64,000 nucleotides of DNA, taken from Scandinavium sp002470465. Its GTDB lineage: Bacteria; Pseudomonadota; Gammaproteobacteria; Enterobacterales; Enterobacteriaceae. This document shows, piece after piece, positions 34,127 through 42,457 of this stretch (position 1 is its first letter; every line of letters starts with the position of its first letter). The DNA lies in assembly GCF_040750395.1 (NCBI RefSeq), contig NZ_JBFLVD010000025.1, positions 62,001 to 126,000 on the forward strand, read 5' to 3'. The position numbers and the translations under genes are program-made. Below the pieces are notes generated by a model. It worked only from the letters and a program-made list of their open reading frames with translations. It was not told the DNA's origin and searched no databases.

Positions 34127-34813
34127 ATGCCTGCATGGACTATTGCCGCTGCACAGTACACGGCCTGCAACAGGAACGTTGCGGAAAATATTGCCCATCA
34201 TTTACGGTTTATCGAAGCGGCAGCAAAACTCACCTGCCAGCTTATCGTCTTTCCGGAGCTGTCGCTGACTGGCCCGGATACCTCGTCGCCCCTTCCCCCT
34301 CCGCCCGACAGAGAACTGCTTGAGCCATTGAGCTATGCCGCCTCTCGCCACGGCATAACGATTGTCGCCGGCCTCCCGGTGGAACAAAACGGTGAACGGC
34401 ATAAAGGCGTGGTCGTGTTTGTCCCCGGAAATACCGCCCCTCTCATGCTGTGTCAGGGCACCTGCCAGACGCCGCAGGCGCGCCACATCAGTATTCTTGC
34501 CCCAGAGGCCGAAGACAACGAACTGGATCCGCTGGCTTCCCTGCTTGCTGCAGGCACCTGCACCCGGGAGTTTCAGCAACAGCAATCAGTTCAGCAGCTG
34601 CAACGGCTGGCACACAAATACGCCATCGCCGTGCTGAAATCTAATTTTGCCGGCGGAAGTGCCCTATGGGATGAACACGGTCAGCTCATCGTACGCGCCG
34701 ATAGCGGTGAACTGCTGCTGACCGGACGCAAATACGAGGGTGGATGGGAAGGAGAGATCATTCCCATGCGGGAAAGCCTTTACGCCATTGACGAAAGCCG
34801 CTGCGACGCATAA
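34127..34813 (+). CDS. yobB: Carbon-nitrogen hydrolase family protein YobB
   Basis: A 228-residue protein of the nitrilase superfamily. The N-terminal strand AAAQYTACNRNVAENI and the catalytic Glu44 in LIVFPELSLTG are clear. The usual lysine segment (YRKTHL type) reads LMLCQGTCQTP here, and the segment with the catalytic cysteine (ICYDxRFPE type) is not found, so enzyme activity is doubtful. It aligns with E. coli YobB (about 218 residues), of unknown function. It precedes exoX by 28 bases. Confidence 0.85.
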   Translation: MPAWTIAAAQYTACNRNVAENIAHHLRFIEAAAKLTCQLIVFPELSLTGPDTSSPLPPPPDRELLEPLSYAASRHGITIVAGLPVEQNGERHKGVVVFVPGNTAPLMLCQGTCQTPQARHISILAPEAEDNELDPLASLLAAGTCTREFQQQQSVQQLQRLAHKYAIAVLKSNFAGGSALWDEHGQLIVRADSGELLLTGRKYEGGWEGEIIPMRESLYAIDESRCDA

Positions 34814-34841
34814 CCTGCCTCTTTTTAGCCGGGAGAGCACC

Positions 34842-35501
34842 ATGTTACGCGTTATCGATACGGAAACCTGTGATTTACAGGGAGGCGTCGTTGAAATTGC
34901 CTCGGTAGACATTGTTGACGGTAAGATAACCAACCCCATGAGCCATCTTGTGCGGCCGGACAGACCCATCAGCCCGCAGGCGATGGCAATCCATCGCATT
35001 ACTGAGGAGATGGTCGCCGATAAGCCGTGGATTGAGGATGTGGTGCCGCATTACCAGGGCAGTGCGTGGTACGTGGCACATAACGCCAGTTTCGATCGCC
35101 GCGTGTTGCCGGAAATGAACGGGGAGTGGATTTGCACCATGAAGCTCGCTCGTCGCCTGTGGCCAGGCATCAAGTACAGCAATATGGCGCTGTACAAATC
35201 CCGCAAGCTAAGCGTCGCCACACCGCCGGGCCTGCATCATCACCGCGCCCTGTATGACTGCTATATCACGGCAGCGCTGCTGATTGATATTATGAACGTC
35301 TCCGGCTGGAATGCGGATCAAATGGTCGATATCACCGGACGACCTGCATTAATGACGACCTTCACCTTCGGCAAGTACCGCGGTAAACCGGTGGCGGAGA
35401 TTGCTGAGAAAGATCCCGGCTACCTCCGCTGGCTGTTCAATAATCTCAACTCAATGAGCCCGGAGCTCCGCCTGACGCTGAAACACTGGCTGGGAGAATA
35501 G
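34842..35501 (+). CDS. exoX: Exodeoxyribonuclease X
   Basis: A 219-residue DnaQ-type 3'-5' exonuclease acting on single- and double-stranded DNA, with roles in mismatch repair. Exo I is VIDTETCDL, Exo II is VAHNASFDRRVL and Exo III is HHHRALYDCYIT; all acidic residues and the catalytic His are present. A C-terminal FTFGKYRGKPVAEIA motif (the DUF3820-type segment) follows. The ATG at 34842 has GGGAG upstream and gives the E. coli length. Its end abuts ptrB. Confidence 0.95.
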   Translation: MLRVIDTETCDLQGGVVEIASVDIVDGKITNPMSHLVRPDRPISPQAMAIHRITEEMVADKPWIEDVVPHYQGSAWYVAHNASFDRRVLPEMNGEWICTMKLARRLWPGIKYSNMALYKSRKLSVATPPGLHHHRALYDCYITAALLIDIMNVSGWNADQMVDITGRPALMTTFTFGKYRGKPVAEIAEKDPGYLRWLFNNLNSMSPELRLTLKHWLGE

Positions 35502-37580
35502 CTAGCGCGGCGCCTGGCCCGGCAGCGTCCCTTGGGCCAGCGCGATCAGGAACGTGTACTCGAGCGCCACACCTTCATAGCTTTTAAAGCGCCCCGATTT
35601 CCCGCCGTGCCCGGAATCCATATCGGTACAAAGCAACAGCAGGTTATCGTCGGTTTTCAGCTCCCTTAGTTTCGCCACCCACTTTGCCGGCTCCCAGTAT
35701 TGTACCTGTGAGTCATGCAGCCCGGTGGTCACCAGCAGATGCGGATAGGCTTTCGGTCCGACGTTATCGTAGGGACTGTAACCCTTCATATACTCGTAAT
35801 ACTCAGGATCCTGCGGATTGCCCCACTCCTCGAATTCTCCGGTCGTGAGCGGGATGGACTCATCCAGCATGGTTGTTACCACGTCCACAAACGGCACCTG
35901 GGCAATGACGCCATGGAACAGCTCCGGTCGTTGATTAATTGCCACGCCCATCAGCATACCGCCCGCGCTGCCGCCCATGCCGTAGCAGAGCGACGGGTTG
36001 CCATAGCCCTGCGCCAGCAGCGCATCGCAGACGTCGAGATAGTCGTTAAAGGTATTATTTTTCAACAAGAACTTGCCGTCTTCATACCACTGCTGCCCAA
36101 GCTCCCCGCCGCCGCGAACGTGGGCAATGGCGAAGACAAAGCCGCGATCGAGGAGACTCAGGCGGCTACTGCTAAAGTCGGCATCCATGCTGGTACCATA
36201 GGAGCCATAGCCGTAGACCAGCAGCGGATTATTGCCCTGACGAAAATGCTCGCGGTGATACACCAGTGAGACCGGCACCTCAACGCCGTCGCGGGCTTTA
36301 ACCCACAGATGCTCACTGCGATAGCGGCTGGCATCGAACCCTTTCACCTCCTGCTGCTTAAGCACCGTACGTTCGCCGGTATCCATGTTCAGCTCAAACA
36401 GCGTGTCCGGCGTCGTCATCGACGAATAGCCGTAGCGAAGCCGTGGTGTATCCGGTTCGGGGTTATAGGCAAGCCAGGTAACGTACGCCGGATCGTCGAA
36501 GGCAATTCCGAACGACTCCCGGGTTTTGCGGTTGATTTGGCGCAGGCTGGTTAAGCCGTGCTGACGCTCTTCCACCACCAGCCAGTCGGTAAACAGCGTA
36601 AAGCCTTCGAGCATCACCTCCTCACGCGGAGGGATAAGCGCCTCCCAGCGACTTTCGTCGCGGACTGACGATCGATAAAGACCGAAGTTTTTTCCCTCGC
36701 GGTTCGAGCGCAGATAAAAGTGATGCTGGAAATGGTCAAGGCTGTATTCATGATCTTTACGGCGAGGAAGGAAGCACAGCGGCTGCGCATCCGGCAGCTC
36801 CGCATCCAGCAGCAGCACTTCGCTGGTCGTCGCACTGGCAAGATGAACGATCACGTAATGTTTTGAACTGGTTTTGTGCAGGCTGACGTAAAACATGTCG
36901 TCCTGCTCCTCATACACCAGCTCATCTGCCGACATCGGCATCCCGACGGTGTGCCGCCAGACCTGGAAAGGCAACAGCGTGGTCGGATGCTTACGCACGT
37001 AATACAGCGTTTGCGAGTCGTTACCCCAGACAAAATCCGGCTCCACGTTTTCCAGCGTTTCCGGATACCAGTTCCCGTTTTCCAGATTGCGAATGCGTAA
37101 GCCGTACTGGCGGCGGGAGAGAAAATCTTCGGTGATTGCGAGCAGCGTATTGTCCGGTGAAACCAGGATCCCGCCAAGCGTATAAAACTCGCTATGAGCC
37201 GCTCGCTGATTGCCATCGAGCAGCACGTCCCAATCGTCCCATACTTCTTTCAGCACCGACTGGCGTTGAAAAATAGCGTATTCGCATCCGGGTTCGTAAA
37301 CGCGTCGGTAACGGTAGCCGTTTCTGCTATAGGGCGCGGAGACTTCACGTTCAGGAATGCGATCGACAATCTCCTTGAGCACTTTATCCTGCAAGCTGCG
37401 CTGCGAGGTCATTACCTCGTGCCCGTAGTCATTTTCCTGCTTAAGGTAGTCGAGCACGGCGGGCTGCACGCGGTCGTCGTCGCGCAGCCAGTAGTAGTTG
37501 TCGATGCGGGTATCGCCATGAAGCGTCATGGCGTGCGGAATTCGTTTTGCTTTTGGTGGCATGTCGTTGTTCTTCTGCAA
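35502..37580 (-). CDS. ptrB: Oligopeptidase B
   Basis: A cytoplasmic S9A serine peptidase that cuts short peptides after Lys or Arg. The N-terminal beta-propeller (through about residue 410) caps an alpha/beta hydrolase domain. The catalytic Ser is in GMGGSAGGMLMG, the Asp in TTGLHDSQVQYWEP and the His in MDSGHGGKSG. The start is uncertain: TTG at 37580 has AGGAGG four bases upstream and gives 692 residues, while ATG at 37562 (MPPKAKRIPHAM) fits the E. coli N terminus but lies 22 bases from that site. Confidence 0.95.
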   Translation of the reverse strand: MQKNNDMPPKAKRIPHAMTLHGDTRIDNYYWLRDDDRVQPAVLDYLKQENDYGHEVMTSQRSLQDKVLKEIVDRIPEREVSAPYSRNGYRYRRVYEPGCEYAIFQRQSVLKEVWDDWDVLLDGNQRAAHSEFYTLGGILVSPDNTLLAITEDFLSRRQYGLRIRNLENGNWYPETLENVEPDFVWGNDSQTLYYVRKHPTTLLPFQVWRHTVGMPMSADELVYEEQDDMFYVSLHKTSSKHYVIVHLASATTSEVLLLDAELPDAQPLCFLPRRKDHEYSLDHFQHHFYLRSNREGKNFGLYRSSVRDESRWEALIPPREEVMLEGFTLFTDWLVVEERQHGLTSLRQINRKTRESFGIAFDDPAYVTWLAYNPEPDTPRLRYGYSSMTTPDTLFELNMDTGERTVLKQQEVKGFDASRYRSEHLWVKARDGVEVPVSLVYHREHFRQGNNPLLVYGYGSYGTSMDADFSSSRLSLLDRGFVFAIAHVRGGGELGQQWYEDGKFLLKNNTFNDYLDVCDALLAQGYGNPSLCYGMGGSAGGMLMGVAINQRPELFHGVIAQVPFVDVVTTMLDESIPLTTGEFEEWGNPQDPEYYEYMKGYSPYDNVGPKAYPHLLVTTGLHDSQVQYWEPAKWVAKLRELKTDDNLLLLCTDMDSGHGGKSGRFKSYEGVALEYTFLIALAQGTLPGQAPR

Positions 37581-37642
37581 ATTACCTCCTCTAAGGGTGG
37601 CAAAAGTGCAGTGCGATGCAAGCGAAACATGCTCAGAAAGGA

Positions 37643-38290
37643 TTAAAGTGCCTGTTTTTGCGCCCTTAAGTCCGTTTCGATGCCGTCGCGTACCTCCTGC
37701 GGGATCGCCAGCGCGTCACCCAGCGCGTTCAGATAGCTACGCTCCATAAAGTGGTCAACGTCGATGGCTGCACAGCTCAGGAAATAGAGCTCAAGCGCTT
37801 CCTCCTCGTTGCGAACATCCTTTGCAAGTCGCTGAGGATCCAGCGGTTGAGCAATCGCTTTTTCCACCAGCTCTCGCCCCTGCGCTTCCACACCGGCCTC
37901 ACGCAGCTGCCGATCGATAATGGCCCGCTCCTTGTCGTCGATATGGCCGTCGCTTTTGGCCGCAAAAACCAATGCCAGGATCAGACGCTCTGTCCGCAGA
38001 TCCACGGGGCTGGTATGCAGACCATACTCAGGTTCGCTCTGATGCGCAGCGCGAACTTTCTCTTTGTATTTGTTCCATAACACGCTGCCAGCAACGGCAC
38101 CGCCGCCAACAAGCAGCGCGCCGGTGCCGTATTTTGCCAGCAGCTTACGTGAGGATTTACTGGCGACCAGCAGCCCGGCAAGCCCACCAAGCGCGCCAGG
38201 CACCAGCAGTTTGTTAAGCCCCGAATCACCCGGCGATTTAGCAGAAGATTGTCCAAGCAGAGACTGAAGTTGATTGAGCCAGTTTGCCAT
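37643..38290 (-). CDS. yebE: DUF533 membrane protein YebE
   Basis: A 215-residue protein with a hydrophobic central region (LLVPGALGGLAGLLV and TGALLVGGGAVAGSVL, about residues 30-75). A cytoplasmic helical domain resembling TerB (LILALVFAAKSDGHIDDKERAII) follows. It matches E. coli YebE (219 residues), a known member of the Cpx envelope-stress regulon whose role is unknown. Start MANWLNQLQSLLG is the family start, with GGAGGG upstream. The yebF and yebG genes that follow in E. coli are absent. Confidence 0.9.
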   Translation of the reverse strand: MANWLNQLQSLLGQSSAKSPGDSGLNKLLVPGALGGLAGLLVASKSSRKLLAKYGTGALLVGGGAVAGSVLWNKYKEKVRAAHQSEPEYGLHTSPVDLRTERLILALVFAAKSDGHIDDKERAIIDRQLREAGVEAQGRELVEKAIAQPLDPQRLAKDVRNEEEALELYFLSCAAIDVDHFMERSYLNALGDALAIPQEVRDGIETDLRAQKQAL

Positions 38291-38403
38291 ATTGCCCTCC
38301 CGGCATTGCAAAGAATTCTCTCAGACTAAGCGAGGCGATGTCAGGAAATGTCTGTGACAACTAAAGATGCGCAAAGTATCGGACGTACGCCCTCAGAAGA
38401 CAC

Positions 38404-38426
38404 ACGCAAACGTTTTCGTGTATACT
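38404..38426 (+). promoter_or_regulatory. PurR box and -10 of purT
   Basis: ACGCAAACGTTTTCGT (38404-38419) fits the PurR operator consensus at every defined position. It is followed by TATACT (38421-38426), a good -10, so a bound repressor would block RNA polymerase. The purT ATG lies 30 bases after the -10. Confidence 0.82.
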
Positions 38427-38456
38427 GCAACCCTCTTTTTACTGTGGAAATGCGTT

Positions 38457-39635
38457 ATGACTCAACTAGGCACCGCGCTGCGTCCGGCAGCAACTCGCGT
38501 CATGTTACTGGGCTCTGGCGAGCTGGGTAAGGAAGTGGCTATTGAATGCCAGCGTTTGGGCATCGAGGTGATTGCCGTCGATCGCTATGCAGATGCGCCA
38601 GCGATGCAAGTAGCGCACCGCTGCCACGTGATCAACATGCTCGACGGGCAAGCGCTGAAAACCCTGGTTGAGCAGGAAAAACCTGACTTTATCGTGCCAG
38701 AAATTGAAGCTATCGCCACTGATATGCTGATTGAGCTGGAGCAGTCTGGCCAACATGTTGTGCCCTGCGCACGCGCAGCAAAACTCACCATGAACCGCGA
38801 AGGCATTCGTCGCCTGGCGGCGGAAGAGCTTGGCTTGCCAACCTCCAGCTACCGTTTCGCCGACAGCGAGCAGAGTTTTCGCAAGGCGGTAAAGGAAGTC
38901 GGCCTGCCCTGCATCATCAAACCGGTTATGAGCTCCTCCGGCAAAGGGCAGAGCTTTATTCGTAGCGAAGCGCAGCTCCCCGCCGCCTGGGATTATGCTC
39001 AGCAGGGCGGTCGGGCAGGCGCAGGCCGTGTGATTGTTGAAGGCGTAGTTAACTTTGATTTCGAAATCACGCTGCTGACCGTCAACGCTGTAGACGGCGT
39101 CCATTTCTGCGCTCCGATTGGTCATCGGCAGGAAGATGGCGACTACCGCGAATCCTGGCAACCGCAGCAAATGAGCGAGCTCGCACGGGAACGTGCCGAA
39201 ACCATTGCTCGCGAAGTTGTGCTGGCGCTTGGCGGCTACGGCCTGTTCGGCGTGGAGCTGTTTGTCTGCGGCGATGAGGTCATCTTCAGTGAAGTCTCTC
39301 CTCGCCCGCACGACACCGGCATGGTGACAATGATTTCACAGGATTTGTCAGAGTTCGCACTGCACGTCCGCGCTTTCCTGGGGCTGCCCATTGGCGCAAT
39401 TCGCCAGTATGGCCCTTCGGCTTCGGCGGTAATCTTGCCACAGCTGACCAGCAGCAATGTCCGTTTCGGCAACCTTGATGCCGCCGTGGGCGCGGGCGTT
39501 CAGATTCGCTTATTTGGTAAGCCAGATATCAACGGCACGCGTCGTCTTGGCGTGGCATTAGCTACAGCAGAAGAGGTAGTAACGGCGGTGGAACGGGCGA
39601 AAGCTGCGGCTGGTGCCGTGAGCGTTAGGGCATAA
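38457..39635 (+). CDS. purT: Formate-dependent GAR transformylase 2
   Basis: A 392-residue ATP-grasp enzyme that makes formyl-GAR from GAR, formate and ATP in purine synthesis, as an alternative to folate-dependent PurN. The N-terminal Rossmann-like part (VMLLGSGELGKEVAIE) and the ATP-grasp core (IIKPVMSSSGKGQSF, then FGVELFVCGDEVIFSEVSPRPHDTG) are clear. Length is identical to E. coli PurT. A PurR box lies in the promoter. Confidence 0.97.
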   Translation: MTQLGTALRPAATRVMLLGSGELGKEVAIECQRLGIEVIAVDRYADAPAMQVAHRCHVINMLDGQALKTLVEQEKPDFIVPEIEAIATDMLIELEQSGQHVVPCARAAKLTMNREGIRRLAAEELGLPTSSYRFADSEQSFRKAVKEVGLPCIIKPVMSSSGKGQSFIRSEAQLPAAWDYAQQGGRAGAGRVIVEGVVNFDFEITLLTVNAVDGVHFCAPIGHRQEDGDYRESWQPQQMSELARERAETIAREVVLALGGYGLFGVELFVCGDEVIFSEVSPRPHDTGMVTMISQDLSEFALHVRAFLGLPIGAIRQYGPSASAVILPQLTSSNVRFGNLDAAVGAGVQIRLFGKPDINGTRRLGVALATAEEVVTAVERAKAAAGAVSVRA

Positions 39636-39655
39636 AAAAAGCGCCGGATGGCGCT
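39634..39655 (-). terminator. Terminator of eda
   Basis: Minus strand: AGCGCC/GGCGCT stem with four-base loop followed by seven T. It overlaps the purT stop codon, so convergent transcripts meet here. Confidence 0.8.
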
Positions 39656-39718
39656 TCGCTTATCAGGCCTACGGGGTTTGTAGGCCTGATTAGGCGCAGC
39701 CGCCATCAGGCAGCCGCG
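39641..39718. repeat. REP/BIME-like repeat between purT and eda
   Basis: GCGCCGGATGGCGCTTCGCTTATCAGGCC-type sequence facing GTAGGCCTGATTAGGCGCAGCCGCCATCAGGC, with the central arms ATCAGGCCTAC/GTAGGCCTGAT. This layout is that of a paired REP (BIME). Confidence 0.78.
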
Positions 39719-39732
39719 CATAAGTACGGATA

Positions 39733-40371
39733 TTACTTCGCGCCTTCCACCGCTTCACGAGCGATTTTAGTAATGCGTTCGTAATCACCGGATTCCAGCG
39801 CATCCGCTGGCACCAGCCAGGAGCCACCGATGCACAGCACGCTTTTCAGCGCCAGGTAGTCACGGTAGTTGGCCGGAGAGATGCCGCCAGTCGGGCAGAA
39901 ACGGATGTGTGCAAACGGACCTGCAATCGCCTGCAGCGCTTTGGTGCCACCGTTGGCTTCAGCCGGGAAGAATTTGAACTCTTTCAGACCGTAGTCCATG
40001 CCAAGCATCAGTTCAGAGACGGTGCTGATACCCGGGATCAGCGGAATGGTACCTTCGGTGGCTGCTTTCAGCAGAGGCTCGGTCAGTCCAGGGCTGATAG
40101 CGAACTGCGCGCCAGCTTCGGTGACTTCTTTCAGCTGCTGAACGTTGGTCACGGTGCCTGCACCGACAATGGCTTCAGGCACTTCTTTGGCGATAGCGCG
40201 GATAGCGTCCATTGCACAGGCGGTACGCAGGGTCACTTCCAGCACGCGTACGCCGCCGGCAACCAGCGCTTTTGCCATTGGCACTGCGTGTTCCAGTTTG
40301 TTCACCACAATTACCGGCACTACCGGGCCGTTGGTCAGGATTGCTTCTGCACTTGTTTTCCAGTTTTTCAT
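39733..40371 (-). CDS. eda: KDPG/KHG aldolase
   Basis: A 212-residue class I aldolase that cleaves 2-keto-3-deoxy-6-phosphogluconate to pyruvate and glyceraldehyde 3-phosphate, the last step of the Entner-Doudoroff pathway. The Schiff-base lysine is in KEFKFFPAEANGG and the catalytic Glu lies near VRVLEVTLRTACA. PTGGISPANYRDYL binds the phosphate. It lies 39 bases after edd in one operon. In E. coli eda also has a KdgR-controlled promoter; I could not place one by eye. Confidence 0.97.
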   Translation of the reverse strand: MKNWKTSAEAILTNGPVVPVIVVNKLEHAVPMAKALVAGGVRVLEVTLRTACAMDAIRAIAKEVPEAIVGAGTVTNVQQLKEVTEAGAQFAISPGLTEPLLKAATEGTIPLIPGISTVSELMLGMDYGLKEFKFFPAEANGGTKALQAIAGPFAHIRFCPTGGISPANYRDYLALKSVLCIGGSWLVPADALESGDYERITKIAREAVEGAK

Positions 40372-40410
40372 CAGAGTTTTTCTCTCGCCAGAATGAGTAA
40401 TCTTGTCGTA

Positions 40411-42222
40411 TTAAAAAGTGATGCAGGTCGCGCCCTGCTCTGCACCGGAGAGTTTCTCGCGCAGTGCGCTGAACAGCTCGCGCCCTGTTCCAACCCGTGA
40501 TGCGCTCAGATTCGGCAGATGCGGCTTACGTGCAGCCAGTTCGGCTTCATCCACCAGCAGCGTCAGCTCGCCGGTCTGGCCGTTCACGCGAATCATGTCG
40601 CCATCGTGAACTTTTGCCAACAGCCCACCGTCGTAAGCTTCAGGCGTGACGTGGATTGCTGACGGCACTTTACCGGATGCGCCAGAGAGTCGACCATCGG
40701 TGACTAACGCAATTTTGAAACAACGGTCCAATAATACACCTAATGGCGGCATAAGTTTATGCAATTCTGGCATGCCGTTCGCTTTTGGCCCCTGAAGGCG
40801 CACCACCACAACACAATCCTTGTCCAGCAGGCCCGCTTCAAATGCAGGCAGGACGTCGTGCTGGCTCTCAAACACCACCGCAGGCGCTTCGATAATCTGG
40901 TTTTCCACCGGTACGGCAGAGGTTTTCATCACCGCGCGGCCCAGGTTGCCGCTCAGCACTTTTGTGCCACCGTGATGGGAAAAAGGTTTGTCGATGCAGG
41001 CGATTACCGCCTCATCCAGGGAGGCCTGAGCGCCTTCGCGCCAGTCCAGCTCGCCGTTGTTGAGCCACGGCTCCATGGTGTAACGCTTCAGGCCATGACC
41101 GGCAACGGTTTCAACATCTTCATGCAGCAGGCCGCCTTTCAGCAGTTCACGGATCAGCACCGGTACACCGCCCGCCGCCTGGAAGTGGTTGATGTCTGCC
41201 GGGCCGTTCGGATAGAGACGCGCCATCAGCGGCACCACTTCTGAAAGCTCAGAGAAATCATCCCAGTTGATGATAATCCCCGCCGCGCGGGCCATCGCCA
41301 CCAGATGCATGGTGTGATTGGTGGAGCCGCCCGTTGCCAACAGCGCCACAATACCGTTAACCACCACTTTTTCGTCGAACATTTTGCCCAGCGGCATCCA
41401 CTCGTTGCCGTTACCGGTCATGCGGGTGACCTGGCGTGCCGCCGCCGCGGTCAGTACATCACGCAGAGGCGCATCCGGATGAACAAACGAAGAACCCGGC
41501 AGCTGCATCCCCATGAACTCGATAACCATCTGGTTGGTGTTCGCGGTACCGTAGAAAGTACAGGTGCCTGGCGCGTGATAAGACGCCGCCTCGGACTCGA
41601 GCAGCGCCATTCGGTCAACCTTGCCTTCCGCATATAGCTGGCGAATACGCACTTTTTCTTTGTTTGGCAAACCGCTCGCCATCGGGCCAGACGGAATGAA
41701 AATGGACGGCAGATGACCAAAGGAGAGCGCCGCCATCGCCAGGCCCGGAACTATTTTGTCGCACACGCCGAGGTACAACGCGCCGTCGAACATATTGTGA
41801 GAAAGCCCTACTGCCGCAGACATGGCGATCACTTCGCGGCTCAGCAGGGAAAGTTCCATCCCGTCCTGGCCCTGGGTCACGCCGTCACACATCGCAGGCA
41901 CACCACCGGCAACCTGGGCTACGGCATTCACGCCGTGCAGCGCTTTACGGATGATGTCCGGGTAGTGCTCGTACGGCTGATGGGCCGAGAGCATATCGTT
42001 GTAGGAGGTGATGATCGCAATGTTGTTGCGTAACATGCTTTTCAGAGAGGCTTTGTCGTCTGGCTGACAGGCGGCAAAACCGTGCGCCAGGTTACCGCAG
42101 GCCAGGTGAGAGCGCTGGACGGTGTCGGACTTCGCCTGATGAATGCGGGAGAGGTAGGCACTACGGGTCTCTTTCGAACGCTCGATAATGCGATTTGTTA
42201 CGCGTAACAATGCAGGATTCAT
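40411..42222 (-). CDS. edd: 6-Phosphogluconate dehydratase
   Basis: A 603-residue 4Fe-4S dehydratase of the IlvD/Edd family that makes KDPG from 6-phosphogluconate. Cluster cysteines are seen in GGVPAMCDGVTQG and YLGVCDKIVPG, with a third in HAPGTCTFYGTANTNQ. Length equals E. coli Edd. It forms the edd-eda operon, and a GntR-type operator lies about 195 bases upstream. Confidence 0.97.
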   Translation of the reverse strand: MNPALLRVTNRIIERSKETRSAYLSRIHQAKSDTVQRSHLACGNLAHGFAACQPDDKASLKSMLRNNIAIITSYNDMLSAHQPYEHYPDIIRKALHGVNAVAQVAGGVPAMCDGVTQGQDGMELSLLSREVIAMSAAVGLSHNMFDGALYLGVCDKIVPGLAMAALSFGHLPSIFIPSGPMASGLPNKEKVRIRQLYAEGKVDRMALLESEAASYHAPGTCTFYGTANTNQMVIEFMGMQLPGSSFVHPDAPLRDVLTAAAARQVTRMTGNGNEWMPLGKMFDEKVVVNGIVALLATGGSTNHTMHLVAMARAAGIIINWDDFSELSEVVPLMARLYPNGPADINHFQAAGGVPVLIRELLKGGLLHEDVETVAGHGLKRYTMEPWLNNGELDWREGAQASLDEAVIACIDKPFSHHGGTKVLSGNLGRAVMKTSAVPVENQIIEAPAVVFESQHDVLPAFEAGLLDKDCVVVVRLQGPKANGMPELHKLMPPLGVLLDRCFKIALVTDGRLSGASGKVPSAIHVTPEAYDGGLLAKVHDGDMIRVNGQTGELTLLVDEAELAARKPHLPNLSASRVGTGRELFSALREKLSGAEQGATCITF

Positions 42223-42346
42223 AAAAGCTCCTCAAATTCTGAGTGTCCGGGCTTTAGCATTAACACGGAATTCAGGAGTCATTAACAATGCTGAAACGCG
42301 CTTGTGCTGTAGCCCAGGGGCAAATTTATCTTGCGTCAGTGTAATA

Positions 42347-42385
42347 AAAAAAGCCCCGGCGGTGAACCACCCGGGGCTTAAAAGC
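42347..42385 (-). terminator. Terminator between zwf and edd
   Basis: Minus strand: AAGCCCCGGGTGGTTCACCGCCGGGGCTT, a long GC-rich stem followed by a run of seven T. It ends zwf transcription. Confidence 0.88.
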
Positions 42386-42416
42386 ATAATTATCACACGA
42401 GATGCTGTGTCAGATC

Positions 42417-42432
42417 ATGTTACCGGTAAAAT
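42417..42432. promoter_or_regulatory. GntR operator upstream of edd
   Basis: ATGTTACCGGTAAAAT differs by one base from the GntR palindrome ATGTTACCGGTAACAT. GntR represses edd-eda in the absence of gluconate in E. coli. The site lies between the zwf stop and the terminator. Confidence 0.82.
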
Positions 42433-42457
42433 ACCCAGATCGGAGTAGCGTCGGAAC

